A model generated the notes under the pieces. That model saw only the letters and a list, made by a program, of their open reading frames with translations. It was not told where the DNA came from and made no database searches. A stretch of DNA of 64,000 nucleotides from contig JANCRA010000014.1 of NCBI GenBank assembly GCA_024362935.1, positions 14,829,258 through 14,893,257 of the forward strand, written 5' to 3'. The translations under genes were made by a program, and so were the position numbers. Below are positions 1 to 12,930 of this stretch, piece by piece; position 1 is the first letter of the stretch, and every line of letters starts with the position of its first letter. This stretch comes from Setophaga petechia (lineage: Eukaryota > Chordata > Aves > Passeriformes > Parulidae).

Positions 1-3000
1 CCATTGGGCACCACTACTTCAATTAATTACACCACCTCTCTCTTTTCATACCTGCTCTTGTACCTACCCAGTCACTGCCCTTAATGTCATCCTATTTCTC
101 CTGAGCTAAGCTTCCAAAGCACTCATCCAGCAGCGCAGGCAGCCGGCTCTGTCCTCCTGCAGAACCGCTGAGAGTGCTCGTAAGGAGTGTTTTCTTGCCT
201 TCTTCCCTCAAACAAAAGCAATCCTTGTATTATAACAGGGAGTGGAGGAAGGTGACACTGCCGGAGAGGGGTTCCAACCAATTTGGATTCAGGCACACTG
301 TTTGTGCAGACATGAGCTGGGAATCTCAGTGGTCAGATGTGCCTAAGGTTTGCTAAGGGTTGAATTTTTGCTGAGAGCAAATGGACCTTTTGAAAATCCC
401 AGATATTTTAGCAGATGTGTTAATAGACATTTTCTTCAGGGTGGAGAATATTCCTGTTCAATCCTATGCATTGGGCTTAATCACAGTAAAATCATATTTC
501 TAGTATATTAGTATATCTTAGAACAAAGCAACAGTCAGCCATTCATCAAGCTCAATGAAGCATATTTAAGTTTTCTAGAAGCTTCCCATTCATGTGATAC
601 TGAATTCTTGACTATTCATAATAGTAAAATACAAATGAAGCCTTTTCAGGCAGCAGAGGCTGCACAAGGAGAGCTGGTTATTTAGAACAGGAGTGATTTG
701 GCAGACTCAGGATTGTTTGTTAGAGGGCTGTCCCACACAGGAGGTAATTTAGAAGCCATATTTTTAAAAATAATTTTCCTATAGATCCTTCTCCTTCCCC
801 AGCTGAATGAAAGTCAGAATAGAGACCCATTGATTATTCCAGCTTCAAGGATCATGAAGAGGTTAATTAGGGACTGATAAAAAGTTCTCTGGGGCATGGG
901 TCATGTCTTTGCATGTATTTGCATCATGACTAATACAGTGTCCCTCTGAGCCTACTAGGGCAGTGGGGTTCTTCCATAATGTAAATAATATTAAATACCA
1001 CATTAGAAAATAGCGATTTTAAAAAAAAGTTGCCTTTTGAAGAGCTATGTCCAAATTTCTAGGGCAATTTGAATGCAGCAAAAAGGTTGGTTTCTCATTT
1101 TGATTCCTTCAGAGGGCTGTCATCAGTGGAAGAGTTCTCCTTACTGACATAAATATAATATCAGACTTAGGAGGGAGCCCTGTGCATCAAACCAGCATGC
1201 AGACAGAAATGTTCATGGTTCTCCTGGGTGTGTTTAGATCTTTTCCTCGTTGGACCCAAGGTGCATGAGGCTGATGTACCTGAAGAGGTGAATGCATCTT
1301 CCCACTTGTCCCACTGAGAGGAGCTTGGAACCCTGAACCTGGTGGTCTTATGGGAGACCTGCATCTTCTCCTTGGCAGTCATCTGCATTTTTCAGACTCC
1401 CCTGAGGGGATGAGGGCCCCATCCATGGCACCCAAACACCTCCTGCGGCATCTGGTAAGTGCAGGTACCACAGATATTGGATGGTGGCATGGTGATGGGG
1501 AGGGATAGTGTTGAACAAGTTACTGTAGGTGTCTGATACTGGAATTTCTTAGTGTTCCTGGTCACTCTTTGCAGAATCACAAATTTAGTTTATGCCCCTA
1601 TGAAGGAACAAACAAAAGATCATTGGGCTTTTTATGAAAAGCCTTGATCCTCCTAGTTCCTACTTTAAAGAGAAATAGGACAGCAAGAGAAGCAAATCAT
1701 AACAATCAGTATAAAATAAGAGCTGGAATGTATGTATCTGCCTTTCCCAACGTTTAAATTTACTCTTAAAGTATTCCTAAAATTTTAACCTCTACTAGCT
1801 GGGTAGGGGCAACCTTATGTATCTCTGCTCAAACAGCTGATTTGTAATCACAAAAACATAATTTGGCCTTTTAGTCATCAAGAACTGATATCTGCTTTAT
1901 CAAATATCTTTACTCTTATTCTAGTGATTAGTGGCTTTTTTTCCCTGTCTTTTTTCCCCTCTTCCCAGTCCTATAAATATTTGCCCAAGTAGCTAATTTT
2001 CTCTTAATTTTCTGCTAAACTTGTTTTGTCTACTTCTCCTTGGCTCTGGTGCAAAAAGAAATCCCCAAAAGTGAGAAGGTCAACAATTCTCAAATCAAGA
2101 CTGAACTGTCACCTTTCTTCAGATACATCCCCCACATCTTTTCTATGGCTTTAAAGCAAAACACTGCAAGCTTTATTCCTCTTTGTTGTTTCTGTTTTGC
2201 CCATTCCTGCAGGGTGCAGTGTCTATGTGCAATATGCCAATAGAGTCTCAATCATTTTGTCATCTGGGCCAAAAAGTGATTATAGATTGCATCTGCTGGC
2301 AAATTTGGCTCACTTTCCTGCTTTCCTTGAAACTCGTAAATGTGGCCAATACACTGGGAGAAGACCCCCAGTGGGTCTGGCCTGCCACAGGCCACCCAGA
2401 ACATTCCAAGGCATGAGATAATAGGCAAAAAATCCAACGTTGGTCATGACTTAAGCACAAGCTGCAACTTGGTCTCTTCCTTCTCTTCTCTGCTAAGGGG
2501 ATTGGAGTAAGATACAGGAAAGAAAATAAGAGTGGCATTTTCTACAGGAAATGGCCCTCACGAGTATGTCTCTGTGAATAATTACAGAGCTGGTTTTATT
2601 TTGTTCAATGCACTGCCTCAGTTTTGGATCCACATCAAGAGCAGCATATGCTCTCCAAACTAAAATATGTGCATATCTGATTTTTGACAAAAAAATTATT
2701 TAATTGATCTCTTCCTACCCTCTCCTCTCCCCCTCCTTCTCTTCCTGTCTTTTTTGCCCATTTCTTTACTAATTCCATAATATAGTAAGCCCCCTATTAT
2801 GAAAGAAATCCGAATTAATTTAAATACAAAATATAAAGAATTAACCTTAGAGCAAAACAGATAACAGAAAAAAGAGATGGTTTTTCCCTGTCAAGTGACA
2901 GCCTTCTCGTTTATTATCATTTTAACAAATTAAGTTGCAAAATTGGCATTATTTCAGAACTGTACAAAATGTAATGACTCTATGAAATATATTGAATTTT

Positions 3001-3356
3001 TCAAGTATTAAAATCCCTTAGTTTTGAAAACGAATCACTGGAAATGATCCTTAAGGATCCCAAGTTTTTTGTGCCATTTCTATACTATGCCTGCACAAAA
3101 TCTAATGGCATTTGCTGAGTTAATCCTGGATATTCCATTGTTTTGGTATTTCTACTCTGTTAGTTAAATACAACATGTGTGAGAAAATCAAAGGGAAGAG
3201 ATGTTGTTAAAATAGGAGAAAATATTTATCCTTTAGATGTAAGAAATACTTGTCACCCAAAATAAATCTGGCTTAAACTCTTTAAGTCTTAAATAAATTG
3301 AAAGTTAAAATAAGTTTTCAGTATTAAAACTCTCTCCCCATGAAAGTGTGCATTAG
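1..3356. other. AT-rich single-copy DNA, no gene seen
   Basis: Stop codons are frequent in all frames and the few open stretches of 60-90 codons overlap on opposite strands without recognisable domains. No tRNA, rRNA, microRNA or repeat family is recognisable. A donor-like CTG|GTAAGTG lies at about 1454, but isolated matches of this quality are expected by chance every few kilobases. I see no function for this stretch. Confidence 0.6.
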
Positions 3357-3374
3357 CACGTGTGCATGCACATG
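3357..3374. repeat. Short palindrome with E-box
   Basis: A perfect 12-bp palindrome (TGTGCATGCACA, 3361-3372) overlaps a canonical CACGTG E-box (3357-3362). The whole 18 bp is palindromic at 16 of 18 positions. CACGTG is the core bound by bHLH factors such as MYC/MAX and USF. Whether this copy is bound is unknown, and purine/pyrimidine alternation around it could equally reflect a short TG/CA repeat. Confidence 0.5.
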
Positions 3375-5940
3375 GGTGCATGTCTGTGTGAAAGGGAACA
3401 ACGTGTACTAAAATTAACTTCTAAACCTTGTTCCAGCAGCCTTGAGAGCTGATATGTGGTGGGTGCCATACAAACAGGTCTCAGTGATACAGATATAATC
3501 CTGTCTAGGACTACCCAGCTATAGAAGGCATAGGGATGAAATCCACCTGTAGTGTGTATTTATTTTTTATTTTTTTTTATTTTACTGGTAGATGTGCAGG
3601 GGTAGCTGGTGGGGGCAGTTGCAAAGGCTGGGCTAGGGAGAGCACAGGGCATGGGAAGGGCATTTCCAAAGGGGACAGAAGGTGCCAGCTGAGGTAGAAA
3701 CTGCTGCTGTCTGATGTTCCAGCAGGATGGAAAGGAAGCCAGGGAGAGTCAGAGACCCCCAGGATGGAGGCTGCTCTCCCATGAGGTCATCATCATAAAT
3801 GTTACAACTCAAAAATGTGAGACCTTGTCAAAAGTGAGAAATATGCATGGGTGTGGCAAGAGCCACATGAGTGTTTCTCCTCAAGCTCTCTCCTCTGGCC
3901 CATCCAGGCATTGTGTCCCTTCAGCTGTCCCTGCACCGTGGCTCACTTCCTGGAAAATTGGTGTAGCTGGTTCTGCTGCCTCGGTGTGTGCATGATAATC
4001 TCACCATTTTTGCTCAGTCCTTGCAGCATTTTCTCTCCCCAAGCCCTCCAGAAGCACTCCCTGCTAGCATGCCTTTCCCAGTACCACCTCTGCTCCCGTC
4101 TGCGCCGCGCCTTTGCCTGTCCTTCGCGTGCAGCTGTGCCTTTGCCCTCCGAGAGAGCGAGTGCCCTTTTTCCTGTTGGCAGCCCTTGCTTAGGTGCAGT
4201 GTGCTGTGCTGCCTCTCTTCTCTGTCTCACTCTATTCCCTTTCCTGCTGATGAGACCCATGTTGCTTTGGCAGAAAAACTAAAATACAGTAGTTCATCAA
4301 TCCAAAATCCACTATGATGCGCTTGTCTGACAGTGGGGGTTTGGCTGAAGGTGATTTTGACTATGAGCTTTACTCTTCTTTTCCTTTTAAAGTGGAAGAG
4401 GACTGCAAGACTTTATGTCTAATATGGATTTTACACAGAATTTTTTTATAAGTGTGTCTTTATTGGCGAGCAGTGTAGAGAAATTGCTTGATTTGAGAAG
4501 ATATGGGAAAGAGAATTGGTGCTGGTTCCAGTGCCTGTCCTCAGTTTGGAAATGTTGAGCACTTTGTGTCTCATTCTCGGGGCAGGGATTCCTAGTCCAG
4601 AAGAAAAATGGCTGTGGCTGCTGGTGCCACCAGGGCTGGTTTGAGAGAGAGGTGTGGCTGCAGGAGAAATGCCTGAGCCTTTTTCAGTTTTCCAGATGAC
4701 TCTAGAGAATCTCATGTGACATTATAAGGGCCAAAAGTTCATCTATTACAACCATGGTAACAAAACACATCAGGATGGGACTATGAGTGGTTGAGGAGGG
4801 AATCTGGTCCCCTTCTTCCTGTAATCCTCTGTTTAAATTAAAATTTTGTTGAAAATTCAGTTTTAAAACCAAGCTAATATTCAACTCCTTTAAAAGCATT
4901 CCTCCTGAGTTTGTTGGTAGCATAAAAACTGATTTTGGTGTCCTTGGGTAAAATCTATGTTCCTTACAATATTGAACATGATGGTCCTTGCCCTGCAGGC
5001 TCCTGCTCTTCACACTAGCAGTGTCTGCATGCCATCAGCACTGAAAATGGCAAGTCATCTGGAAGCCCTCTGGAATCGCTTTATCTTAAAAGGTCATATT
5101 TAAGAGTAAAAAAAATTAAATTGAATAATCCATTTGTAACTTCATCTGGAAAGGGTTGGAATCCGATAGAGAACAGACTTGTAAAGATATTTGTGCACTT
5201 CTCATTCTGGGTAGTGACTGGTGTGCCATGTTTGTATCCCTTTTACAGCCAACCCGTGCCTAAAATCAAACTAAGCCATAGAAGCAGCAGAGCAAACATC
5301 AAGGTAGGGCTGATCTCTGAGCATGCTGATGGCTGGGAGAGGAGCCCATGTTTCCCTTGAAGTTCCAACATCAAAGATGACGAATAACTCCCTTCTCAAT
5401 GTTCCAGTTTCTCACATCATCTGAGCATCCTTTGGCAGCAACAGTTGGCCCAAGCCTTGGAGCAGCAGCTGGTAAGTCCAGAGGCAGAACTGTGATGCCT
5501 GTGGCATCAGATGTACTGGAAACCCTTCTAAACTCTATTTTGAAGTTTCAGCATTTGTGTGGACCTAATTATAAGACATAGATTCCAATGACAGGCTGTG
5601 TGTGTGATTATGCATGGTGGCAGGGCTTATGCAAGGGCTGAGTGGTTACTGGCTGCTCTTTAAGGAGAGGACGTGGCTGGCAGCACAGGGAGACATGATA
5701 CAGGCTTAGTGTGTGACCAGGCCAGGAGGCTGAGCTGCTGCTCAGATGAGCTCTCCTGGCTTCTCCCTTGGTTTGCTGTGTGGCATTGGGCAAGTCCCTT
5801 AACTCCTCTGTGCAAAAGGGGGCTGTGATTAAGATGGAATTGCCAGCACCTGCTCAAAGGGCTGCTGGGTGTTTGCATATACTGAGTGCTTCAGGGTCTC
5901 TATGGACTCATGGAAGCACATGCAGATATGTGGCTACCTT
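3375..5940. other. Single-copy DNA, no gene seen
   Basis: Mixed-composition sequence with a T-rich stretch near 3555-3583 and a moderately GC-rich part around 3850-4260. Open frames of about 100-143 codons at 3851-4282 (+), 3943-4260 (-) and 3988-4317 (+) overlap each other in conflicting frames, which points to compositional artefact. A possible small exon at 5408-5471 is described in the findings. Confidence 0.55.
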
Positions 5941-6096
5941 GTATATATACAGTGAATTTTTTTTATATATATATATTTTATATATATATATTTATATATC
6001 TATTTATAGACATTTATACATATATATTTATATATATTTTAATATATATTTATACATATATATTTTTATATGCATACATACATATATATATGTATA

Positions 6097-6138
<42 letters not shown>
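5941..6138. repeat. TA-rich microsatellite
   Basis: About 200 bp of interrupted (TA)n and TATTTATA-type simple repeat, ending in a nearly pure TA run at about 6113-6137. It creates spurious open frames of alternating Ile/Tyr codons in two frames. Long TA tracts can extrude cruciforms and are commonly length-polymorphic. The repeat is directly visible; no regulatory role is implied. Confidence 0.97.
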
Positions 6139-6141
<3 letters not shown>

Positions 6142-7579
6142 GATGCATCCACCAATACACACGTATTCTATGTATTTGCATGTGTGAATGCACCTGCAGA
6201 AGCTTTTTGTTATAACTGTATAATCTTATGTCACTGAGTCACCTCATCTGAGGGCCATTTCGGTGTTGTGAAGTGAGCTCCACTGATTCCAGGTCCTGGC
6301 TGTCAGAACCAGCCAGCTCCTACCTGTGCACACCTTCTTGGTTATCTTGCCTGATGTTTTCTGGCACATGCTGGTGCAGCAGGTTCTCAGGGAGGTGTGT
6401 GCAGGGTTGGAGCCACTTCTGACAATACTTTTAAAAGCCTGAACATGACCATTTGATGTGGTTGTTCAGTGTAGCAGAAAAGCTCACAATTCACTCATGA
6501 CTAAGGATGGTAGTATTTAAAAAGAAAGCATTTAGCTTTCGAAGTGCCTTAAGCACTAGGAAAATGAAGGCAACCTTAACTATGGAAGACCCTGGGATTT
6601 GCAGGGTACAGGGGTTTTGTGGTAAGTGACTGCCTGGACTGCGAAGCCTTGATACAATGGGATGAATTGTACCATCACCTGGTAAAATCCCTCATCACAA
6701 TGGACAGGGTTCACTGGCAGAACAGTTCTTGGAGCAAGAGTGATATTGAAACTGTGGCAAAACCCTGGAGTACTTAAATATCATTTTCAGAGGAGCCAGC
6801 ATGACAGTAGATCCCACTAAAATTTGTTTATTGGGTCATTTAGATGTGAGTCTTCAAAGCAGTGTCTTGGAATTAAGTATCTTAAATTTCAGTGAAAATT
6901 TCAGCCTAACTGCTCCAAATTCTGTGGAAAACTAGTCTGATGCTTTAGTGAAGTAAAATTCAGTGGCTCCTGTTCTGTTACAGGTGTCAGCAAATAATAA
7001 TAATAATAATAAAAAAATTGAGTTGTGCAATGCTGAATCTACCAAGGATTCTTATTATACATTTATAAAATAAACCCTAATGGCTTTTTGGAGTGGTTAT
7101 GGTGTAGTCTGTCAATGTATATTAAGATTACTATGATAGCACATAGCCTTTATGATAAAAGCATGCAAATTAACATAGAAATCTGCAGAACTTTGCATAT
7201 TTCCCTGTAATTTAATACAAACAGATCCAGATTTACAGAACCATGTGCACAGAAATCATGTGTGCACATTTTTTGCATGTGCATTGCTGACCTTAAGCAG
7301 GAGAGTGAGAGAGAGGAACAGCTCACATGGTTCAGATCTGCTCTGAGCTCTGCAGCTCCGCATGCCAAATGAAACACAAGGCGACTTTTGATGGCCAAGT
7401 GAGCCATCAAAAAGGTTTTTTTAATGGAAATGCTGTCACACTCTTAAGTAGAGTACTGCTGCCAGGCATCACATCAATAATGCAAACTTTGGAAGACAAT
7501 CTTGCAAACTAAATAGCCAAGAATTCTGAAGTATTTCTATAAAGAAAAAAGAAAAAAAAAGGTGATCATTATGAAGAGG
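6139..7579. other. Single-copy DNA with a short AAT repeat
   Basis: No gene is recognised. A short (AAT)n run followed by an A tract occupies about 6993-7017. Otherwise the sequence is ordinary AT-rich DNA with no repeat family I can name. Confidence 0.6.
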
Positions 7580-8340
7580 GGGAAAGCCATCAAGTGAAAT
7601 TTAATTTTGCATTCAGATTTATTATTGCTGTCTGTTCCCAGTGCTGAAATGCCTGTTTACTTGCAAAGGACAGTTTCTTTCCATAATGAATCATAGTAAC
7701 ACTTAAATTAAGCACAGTAAAAGAATGGTTAATGTCATAACACGCTGACAATTTAACCTGGCCAATATTTTTATTGCCTTGTACAATAAACCTAACAGAG
7801 CACAACTTGCTTTTTGACTGGTGGAAAATCGGTTATGAACCGCCAGGGAATGGCCAATTTTTCAAATGCAGCCATTCAGTCACACTATAGCCACTAATAC
7901 TTTTTTTTTCCTGTACACTATTGCTGTTATAATCTTTTGAGGATATTTTATCACGGCAATAACCTCCTCAAAATCAGTCTTTACTGCAGTTAATGACTGG
8001 ACAGCTGGAGCATTAACTGGCCTTGGCTTTGCCTCTAGCCATTAACTAACAAACCAGTTGTTATCTGCAGGTAACAACCAATTTCTTGTAGAATTTTCTT
8101 GATAAAGTGTCTCACTGGATAAAAGTTGTGGGTTTTTTTCCCCCCTTCTTTCCTCAGCTAAGATCTAGCCAGTGTAGGATAATACACAGAGAAAGAATTG
8201 CAGAGAAGCAGCACTAAGTAAGAGCATTGCAAAATAAGTTAAATTACAAACCAAAATCCATAAAGCGCCGATTGTTTACTCCTGCCAGAATTTTAGTAAC
8301 ATTAATAAAAGATTGCTCTGTTATGTCTTGGTCACTTGGG
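7580..8340. promoter_or_regulatory. Candidate conserved non-coding block
   Basis: AT-rich, non-repetitive sequence with unusually many homeodomain-type words (TTAAT, ATTAAC, TAAT), including several in 7990-8060 (gcagTTAATgac, gcATTAActgg, ccATTAActaac). No open frame is convincing. The texture resembles developmental enhancers, which are often conserved in amniotes, but I cannot measure conservation here, so the call is inference. A cross-species alignment would settle it. Confidence 0.3.
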
Positions 8341-8480
8341 TGTGGTGCCTGGGCTGCATTCAGGAGTGGATTTTGGGGGCTGTGTCCCCTGAGAGCATCC
8401 CCACCTGCACAGCCCTGCCCAGGCAGGGGGACAGCAGCAGGGCCATGGCAGCTGCTGCCCATTCAGGCACACACTAACAA
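8341..8480. other. GC-rich patch
   Basis: A short GC-rich interruption built of CAGG/CTGCC-type words between two AT-rich blocks. Open frames cover it on both strands (8227-8559 + and 8244-8462 -), as expected when stop codons are depleted by composition. Similar patches recur through the window. Confidence 0.6.
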
Positions 8481-8549
8481 CGTGGAGTTTTTAAAGTGCC
8501 CTTCATCTCAGCCAACACTGAATGAAGACACAAGTTTAATTCTGTGTTA

Positions 8550-8880
8550 TCGTTTATGAAATGGGTATTATTTTTGAGGATCTTCATAAAATTTTAGCCT
8601 TTTTTTGCTCGCGGTTCAAAGTTATGAAATGTCAACCTCTGTTTTGTTGCACCATTATTTTAAAAGTAGGGTTAGCAGATTCAGATGAAATCAGTGCATT
8701 ACTGAGGGCTTTAAAGAGGAGATCCAAGGCATCATTAAATAGAAACAGAATAAGTAAAATGTACAAATGAAACACCCATAAAAAGCCAAGCTCTATCATG
8801 CCATAAACAATGATGTTTTAAAACTCTTAATAGGCTTAATAACAGTTTATTATTTTACCTTAACCCTTTTAAATGCCTTG
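8550..8880. promoter_or_regulatory. Candidate conserved non-coding block
   Basis: AT-rich, low-repeat sequence with TTAAT/ATTA words and a dense cluster at 8800-8860 (aatgatg, ttaataggcttaataac). There is no coding potential beyond a 69-codon frame without recognisable features. Enhancer-like character is inferred from motif density only. Confidence 0.28.
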
Positions 8881-10479
8881 TTTTTCCAGCTTTTATCTCG
8901 GTGGTTCTGAGCTGTTAATACCAGTTCTTAAATTTTCCCCTCTAGGTATATTTTCCAGGAGTGAATACCAAGAAAAAGTAAATGCAGCCACGCATTTGCT
9001 TTTAGAAAACACAGTAGGCATTGTGCCCAAAACCCTTCCTGGGCTAGGCTGTGGGATAGAGCAAAGATCTTGTGTCTCTAGTACTTACAGAGGATTCCTA
9101 AAACTGAAGGTGAAAATCCTGAAATCCTGATTCAGAAGGAGCCTGAAGGACAGGTCAGTGTCTCCCAGGGGTCAGGAGCCCCCCTGGGTGTTTGGGTTTG
9201 CAGCCTCCCTCACAGCTCCCATCTGCCCCACACACAGGGACCATGGCCTGCCCTCCCTCCACTGAGGGCTTTTATGAGTTTCCAGATGTTTCCACTGGAG
9301 TCTTTTGCAAAACATTTTATTGTCAACCAGAAATACAAAAATTAATAGCAACCAGAATTTCAAACCAGAGAGTCGATTTCAAATTGTTACATTTTGAAAT
9401 TATTTTAATCTGGGAAGGTTTGGGGGATTTTTGGTGGTAAGGGTTGTTTTGAATTTGGGATTTCTGTGCATATGCAAGTTGTTCCCTTTCTTTTTGGTAT
9501 CCATGTAGAACTGTCTCATGCTATGGGAGATCTCCTCTGGACATTGATGTAAGAATAGACCCCTTCAATGTATGTGTACTTACTACCAATATTAGTTGCA
9601 ATTCAAGCATTTCCAGCCATTTGAATGGATCCAATGATTTTTAAATCATTCTTAATTTCATATGCCTACTCCTTTAATCTCTTTCAAATTGCTGAAAATG
9701 TAAGGCATTCTAAACATTCCTGATCATTCTTCACTGCTTTGGCCCCATAAAGCCAATCTTTTCCAAAGTTAAGCACTTAAAAATTTGAAGTACTCCAATA
9801 AATTTAAATTGGCATATTCTGTGCATATCAATTGAGAATTATTAGAGCATTAATGCCTAGGAGTGATGGCTCAGGGCATGCAAACCAGTTCATACATTGA
9901 TTTTTAATGGCTTTTTATTGATTCTGTGCTTTTTAAACTTGATACCCTTAGGTTGGCTCTTACATAGAGTTAACAGGTTTGTGATGATGCACCAAGTTCA
10001 GAAGAGGCATTGTTTTCCTCTTACACTTTTTCTTTCCTTCTTAGGGCTTATTATTATAAATGGCCATGATGCAATAGCAAATATGCTTGGTCAGTGGCTT
10101 TAAAAAGGTGATTGTCACTTTAACAGGATATGGCTCATCATGTTTCCCTGGCTTATCTGTAGACCAGATTTCTGTTGAAACGTTTAAGGGCCTCTCCTCC
10201 CCTCAGTGTGAGCACACAGTGCTCACCAGCAATGATGGATGCTCTAGACCTGCCCTGACAGGATTCTTAGTAATTTTTAAATGTCAATCTTAATTTGTCA
10301 GGCCAAGATATTGTAGGTGTCATAAAGCACAAAGTGAAAAAGCACCTTAGTACTTTTACATTTTGAAAACGATTCATTTATATTATGAATACAGACCTCT
10401 GCTCTTGATGTAATTCCACTGCATTTATTAACACTTTGGTATTAACCTATTACCCAATACACGGTCACTGCAGCCTGCA
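8881..10479. other. Single-copy DNA, no gene seen
   Basis: AT-rich sequence without recognisable genes or repeat families. A perfect 8-bp inverted repeat (AATGATTT-TT-AAATCATT) lies at 9633-9650. The open frames present are below 90 codons and resemble no known protein. Confidence 0.55.
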
Positions 10480-10720
10480 CTGGTGCTAACTGGGGCAGGC
10501 GGGTGTTGTGCTGGTGGCTGCCCTCCTGAGGAGGAGGAGGAAGGTGGGGATGGGGCACAGGCTCAGAGGGGACCGTTCGTGGCACGCCTGGGCTGGCGGG
10601 CTGCGGGAGGGGTGGCAGTGGGGGCAGCTGGTGGCAGCCTGGGGACGTGTCCCGCTGGTGGATCAGGAAGGCTCAGGGAAGCACCACTGTGAGCCAGTCA
10701 CACTGCCACCCTTCCTCGGG
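10480..10720. other. GC-rich patch
   Basis: G-rich sequence on the + strand (gaggaggagg, ggcgggctgcgggagg, gggggcagctgg). Overlapping open frames in two + frames (10483-10692 and 10508-10738) carry Gly/Ala/Arg-rich low-complexity translations and no domain, so I treat them as compositional. Confidence 0.6.
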
Positions 10721-12639
10721 TGTGGGGTGTGCTCCTGACAGAGCTTTCCTGTGTGGGTCATAACGGGACAAGTGAGAATATTTCTAACAGATTCAATTCT
10801 TGTGGGTTTTTCAGTGCTTCTCCCCTGCTGCTGGCGCTGTGCTGTGTGCTGAGCTTTTTGGGAGGCAGAGATTCCAGCTTCATTTCGTGGGGAACCAAAC
10901 TCTCACACTGCATGGCTGTGATGCTGCTGCTGGTAATTCCCTTGCCGAGGCTCTGCCAGGAATCCTGGTGCCCATCAGACGCAGGTGTCTCTCTCCCCCC
11001 GCCCTGAGATCCCCTCTGGCTGCGGTTAAGGCACGTAGCAGTCTGAGGAGACATTAATTGCTGTTAACTGCGATGGGCGCTGCTCTAGCTGGGCTTTGTT
11101 TAGGGCAAATTCCTCTGCAATTGCATTGTTAGAAGCCACGGGTCTGTTAAAGTCGGAGTTATTAGGCCATGTGCCTTCTGTGTGTTGTCATAGCCAGAAC
11201 AACACCAGTGTAAACGTCTGTGCTGGGCAGGGGAAGTGTTAAGTGAAGAATAAAAACAAGCCCAAATTCCCATTTGGAAACTGCATGCCTCAACAAATAC
11301 CACTGTTCATAGCAAGTTATTAGCTTCTTGGTTGTAATTCTGGTCCTTTTCTAAAGGGAGGTGGAAAAAAGCATGTAAAAGAGATTTTTGACACTTCACG
11401 GTGTATTGAATGAACAGCAGAAAGCTCCCCAGCCTGCCCGTTCCCATTTACAGTTTGGATGTGGCTGAGGTAACACTTCTTTCTCCTTTTCCACAAAATT
11501 CCCCATGTTTTGTGGTGGCAGCACCCTAGACACCCCAGAATGCACATGGCTAACACATTTTCAAGTTACAAACCTGAAATGTTCCTTTTTCTGAGGCTGG
11601 TGGGAAGAGGCACATGTAAGAAGCCTTTCTGTACCCCCAAACAGGAGGGAGTCTCTGTGGTGGGCAGTGCCAGGGCTCTCTGGTGGGCAGCAGCTGCTCT
11701 TCCTGCAGTGGGTACCAAGGAGGGGAGGGAGGATGTCATGTCCTGGGTGACAGAGGTGACCCCCACACTGGGGGCTGGCCTCCCTGAAGGTGTGATGAGG
11801 AAGTGGGAAGTAGTTAAATGCCCTCTGGGAGGTTTAGGGGAGTGTTTGCTGGTGGGCTTGGCTGAACTGAACTCCCATGTCTGAACTGAGTATTTTGAAA
11901 TTTACTTATTACAGACTGTCCACTCTGAACTGTTGCTGCATGTGGCTGAGTTTCTAACAGCTTCCAAATCTTAAATGTCCCTGTTTTTATCAGGCCAGCT
12001 ATGTAAGAGGGACCCGCAAGAAGCCTTTTTCTCCTTCTGAACATACAGTTGTCACCTTCTTTTGTTTTTGCTGTGTGCCTTCCAGAATTCGAAGATTGAG
12101 AGTGAGAAATGGGATTTATATATTTATTTAGAAGTCACTCTGAGCAGCAGCACATTTACTAGCTTGGTTCATTTTTATGAATCTGATTCATTGCTTATTA
12201 AACCAATGGAAATCTTTCCATTGTTTTCAGCTGGTTCTGGCTCAGAACTTCTTGGTGCTTGACAGTATTTAGTAGGAGCTGAAAGATTTGAACTTCTAAA
12301 TCATGCAATATTATGGTCTTCTGCCATGCCTGTTTCTTAATTATATACATAATCCCAGTATCTGTTGCTGTGTATTTCTGGTTAAGCAGTTTCTGTTTGG
12401 TTAAATTTTCGCAAGTACAGTGTTATGAAACAGTTAAACAAAATATCATCGATATTCTATTTGTCAAAAACAAGAAACTAAATACTGAGATCAGTTTCAT
12501 CCATTCATTAGTTTATGGACACCGAGTCCTCTGAGGAATGTCACAAATTCCCTTGCTGTGTCTCAGTGCTAGATTTAGCATTTGGATTTTTGATTTAACG
12601 GAAAGATACATTAAAAACTGATACAGTCAGACAGGTCCC
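10721..12639. other. Single-copy DNA, no gene seen
   Basis: Mixed composition. Frames of 70-124 codons overlap on both strands (for example 11510-11884 + against 11566-11766 -) without recognisable domains. The stretch 11060-11280 has a non-repetitive, motif-rich look that might be constrained, but this is weak. No RNA gene is seen. Confidence 0.5.
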
Positions 12640-12930
12640 CGTGGGGTGTACATCTATGTCGGCTCTTAGGTCGCAGCTCCTTCAGCCGGGATTTGGCAGG
12701 AGGTTCTTTTAGCCAGGAGTTGTTCTGGGCTGTGCCAGGCACTTTTCCCGAGCGCGGAGTGAGTGAGAGCAGCCGCCCTGCCCCAGCCTGCCCAGCAGGG
12801 CTCTCAGCTGTGTGGCTGCGAGGTGTCCCTGCTGTCACCCTCCCCACACCTCTGGGCTGTGCCAGCCTGCCCGGACAGCACTGGGGATCCCCACAGCTAT
12901 CCCGCGCTGCGGAACTGCTCGCGTTTTTAG
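12640..12930. other. GC-rich patch
   Basis: A sharply bounded GC-rich segment with some CpG dinucleotides (cccgagcgcgg, cccgcgctgcgg). Open frames of 94-109 codons cover it on both strands with low-complexity Ser/Pro/Ala/Gly translations. It could be a minor CpG-rich element or a gene-conversion-driven GC patch. I see no exon. Confidence 0.55.

Noticed and set aside
5768..6215. Two open frames of 109-123 codons with Ile/Tyr alternation
   Set aside because: They are translations of the TA microsatellite; no coding signal outside the repeat.
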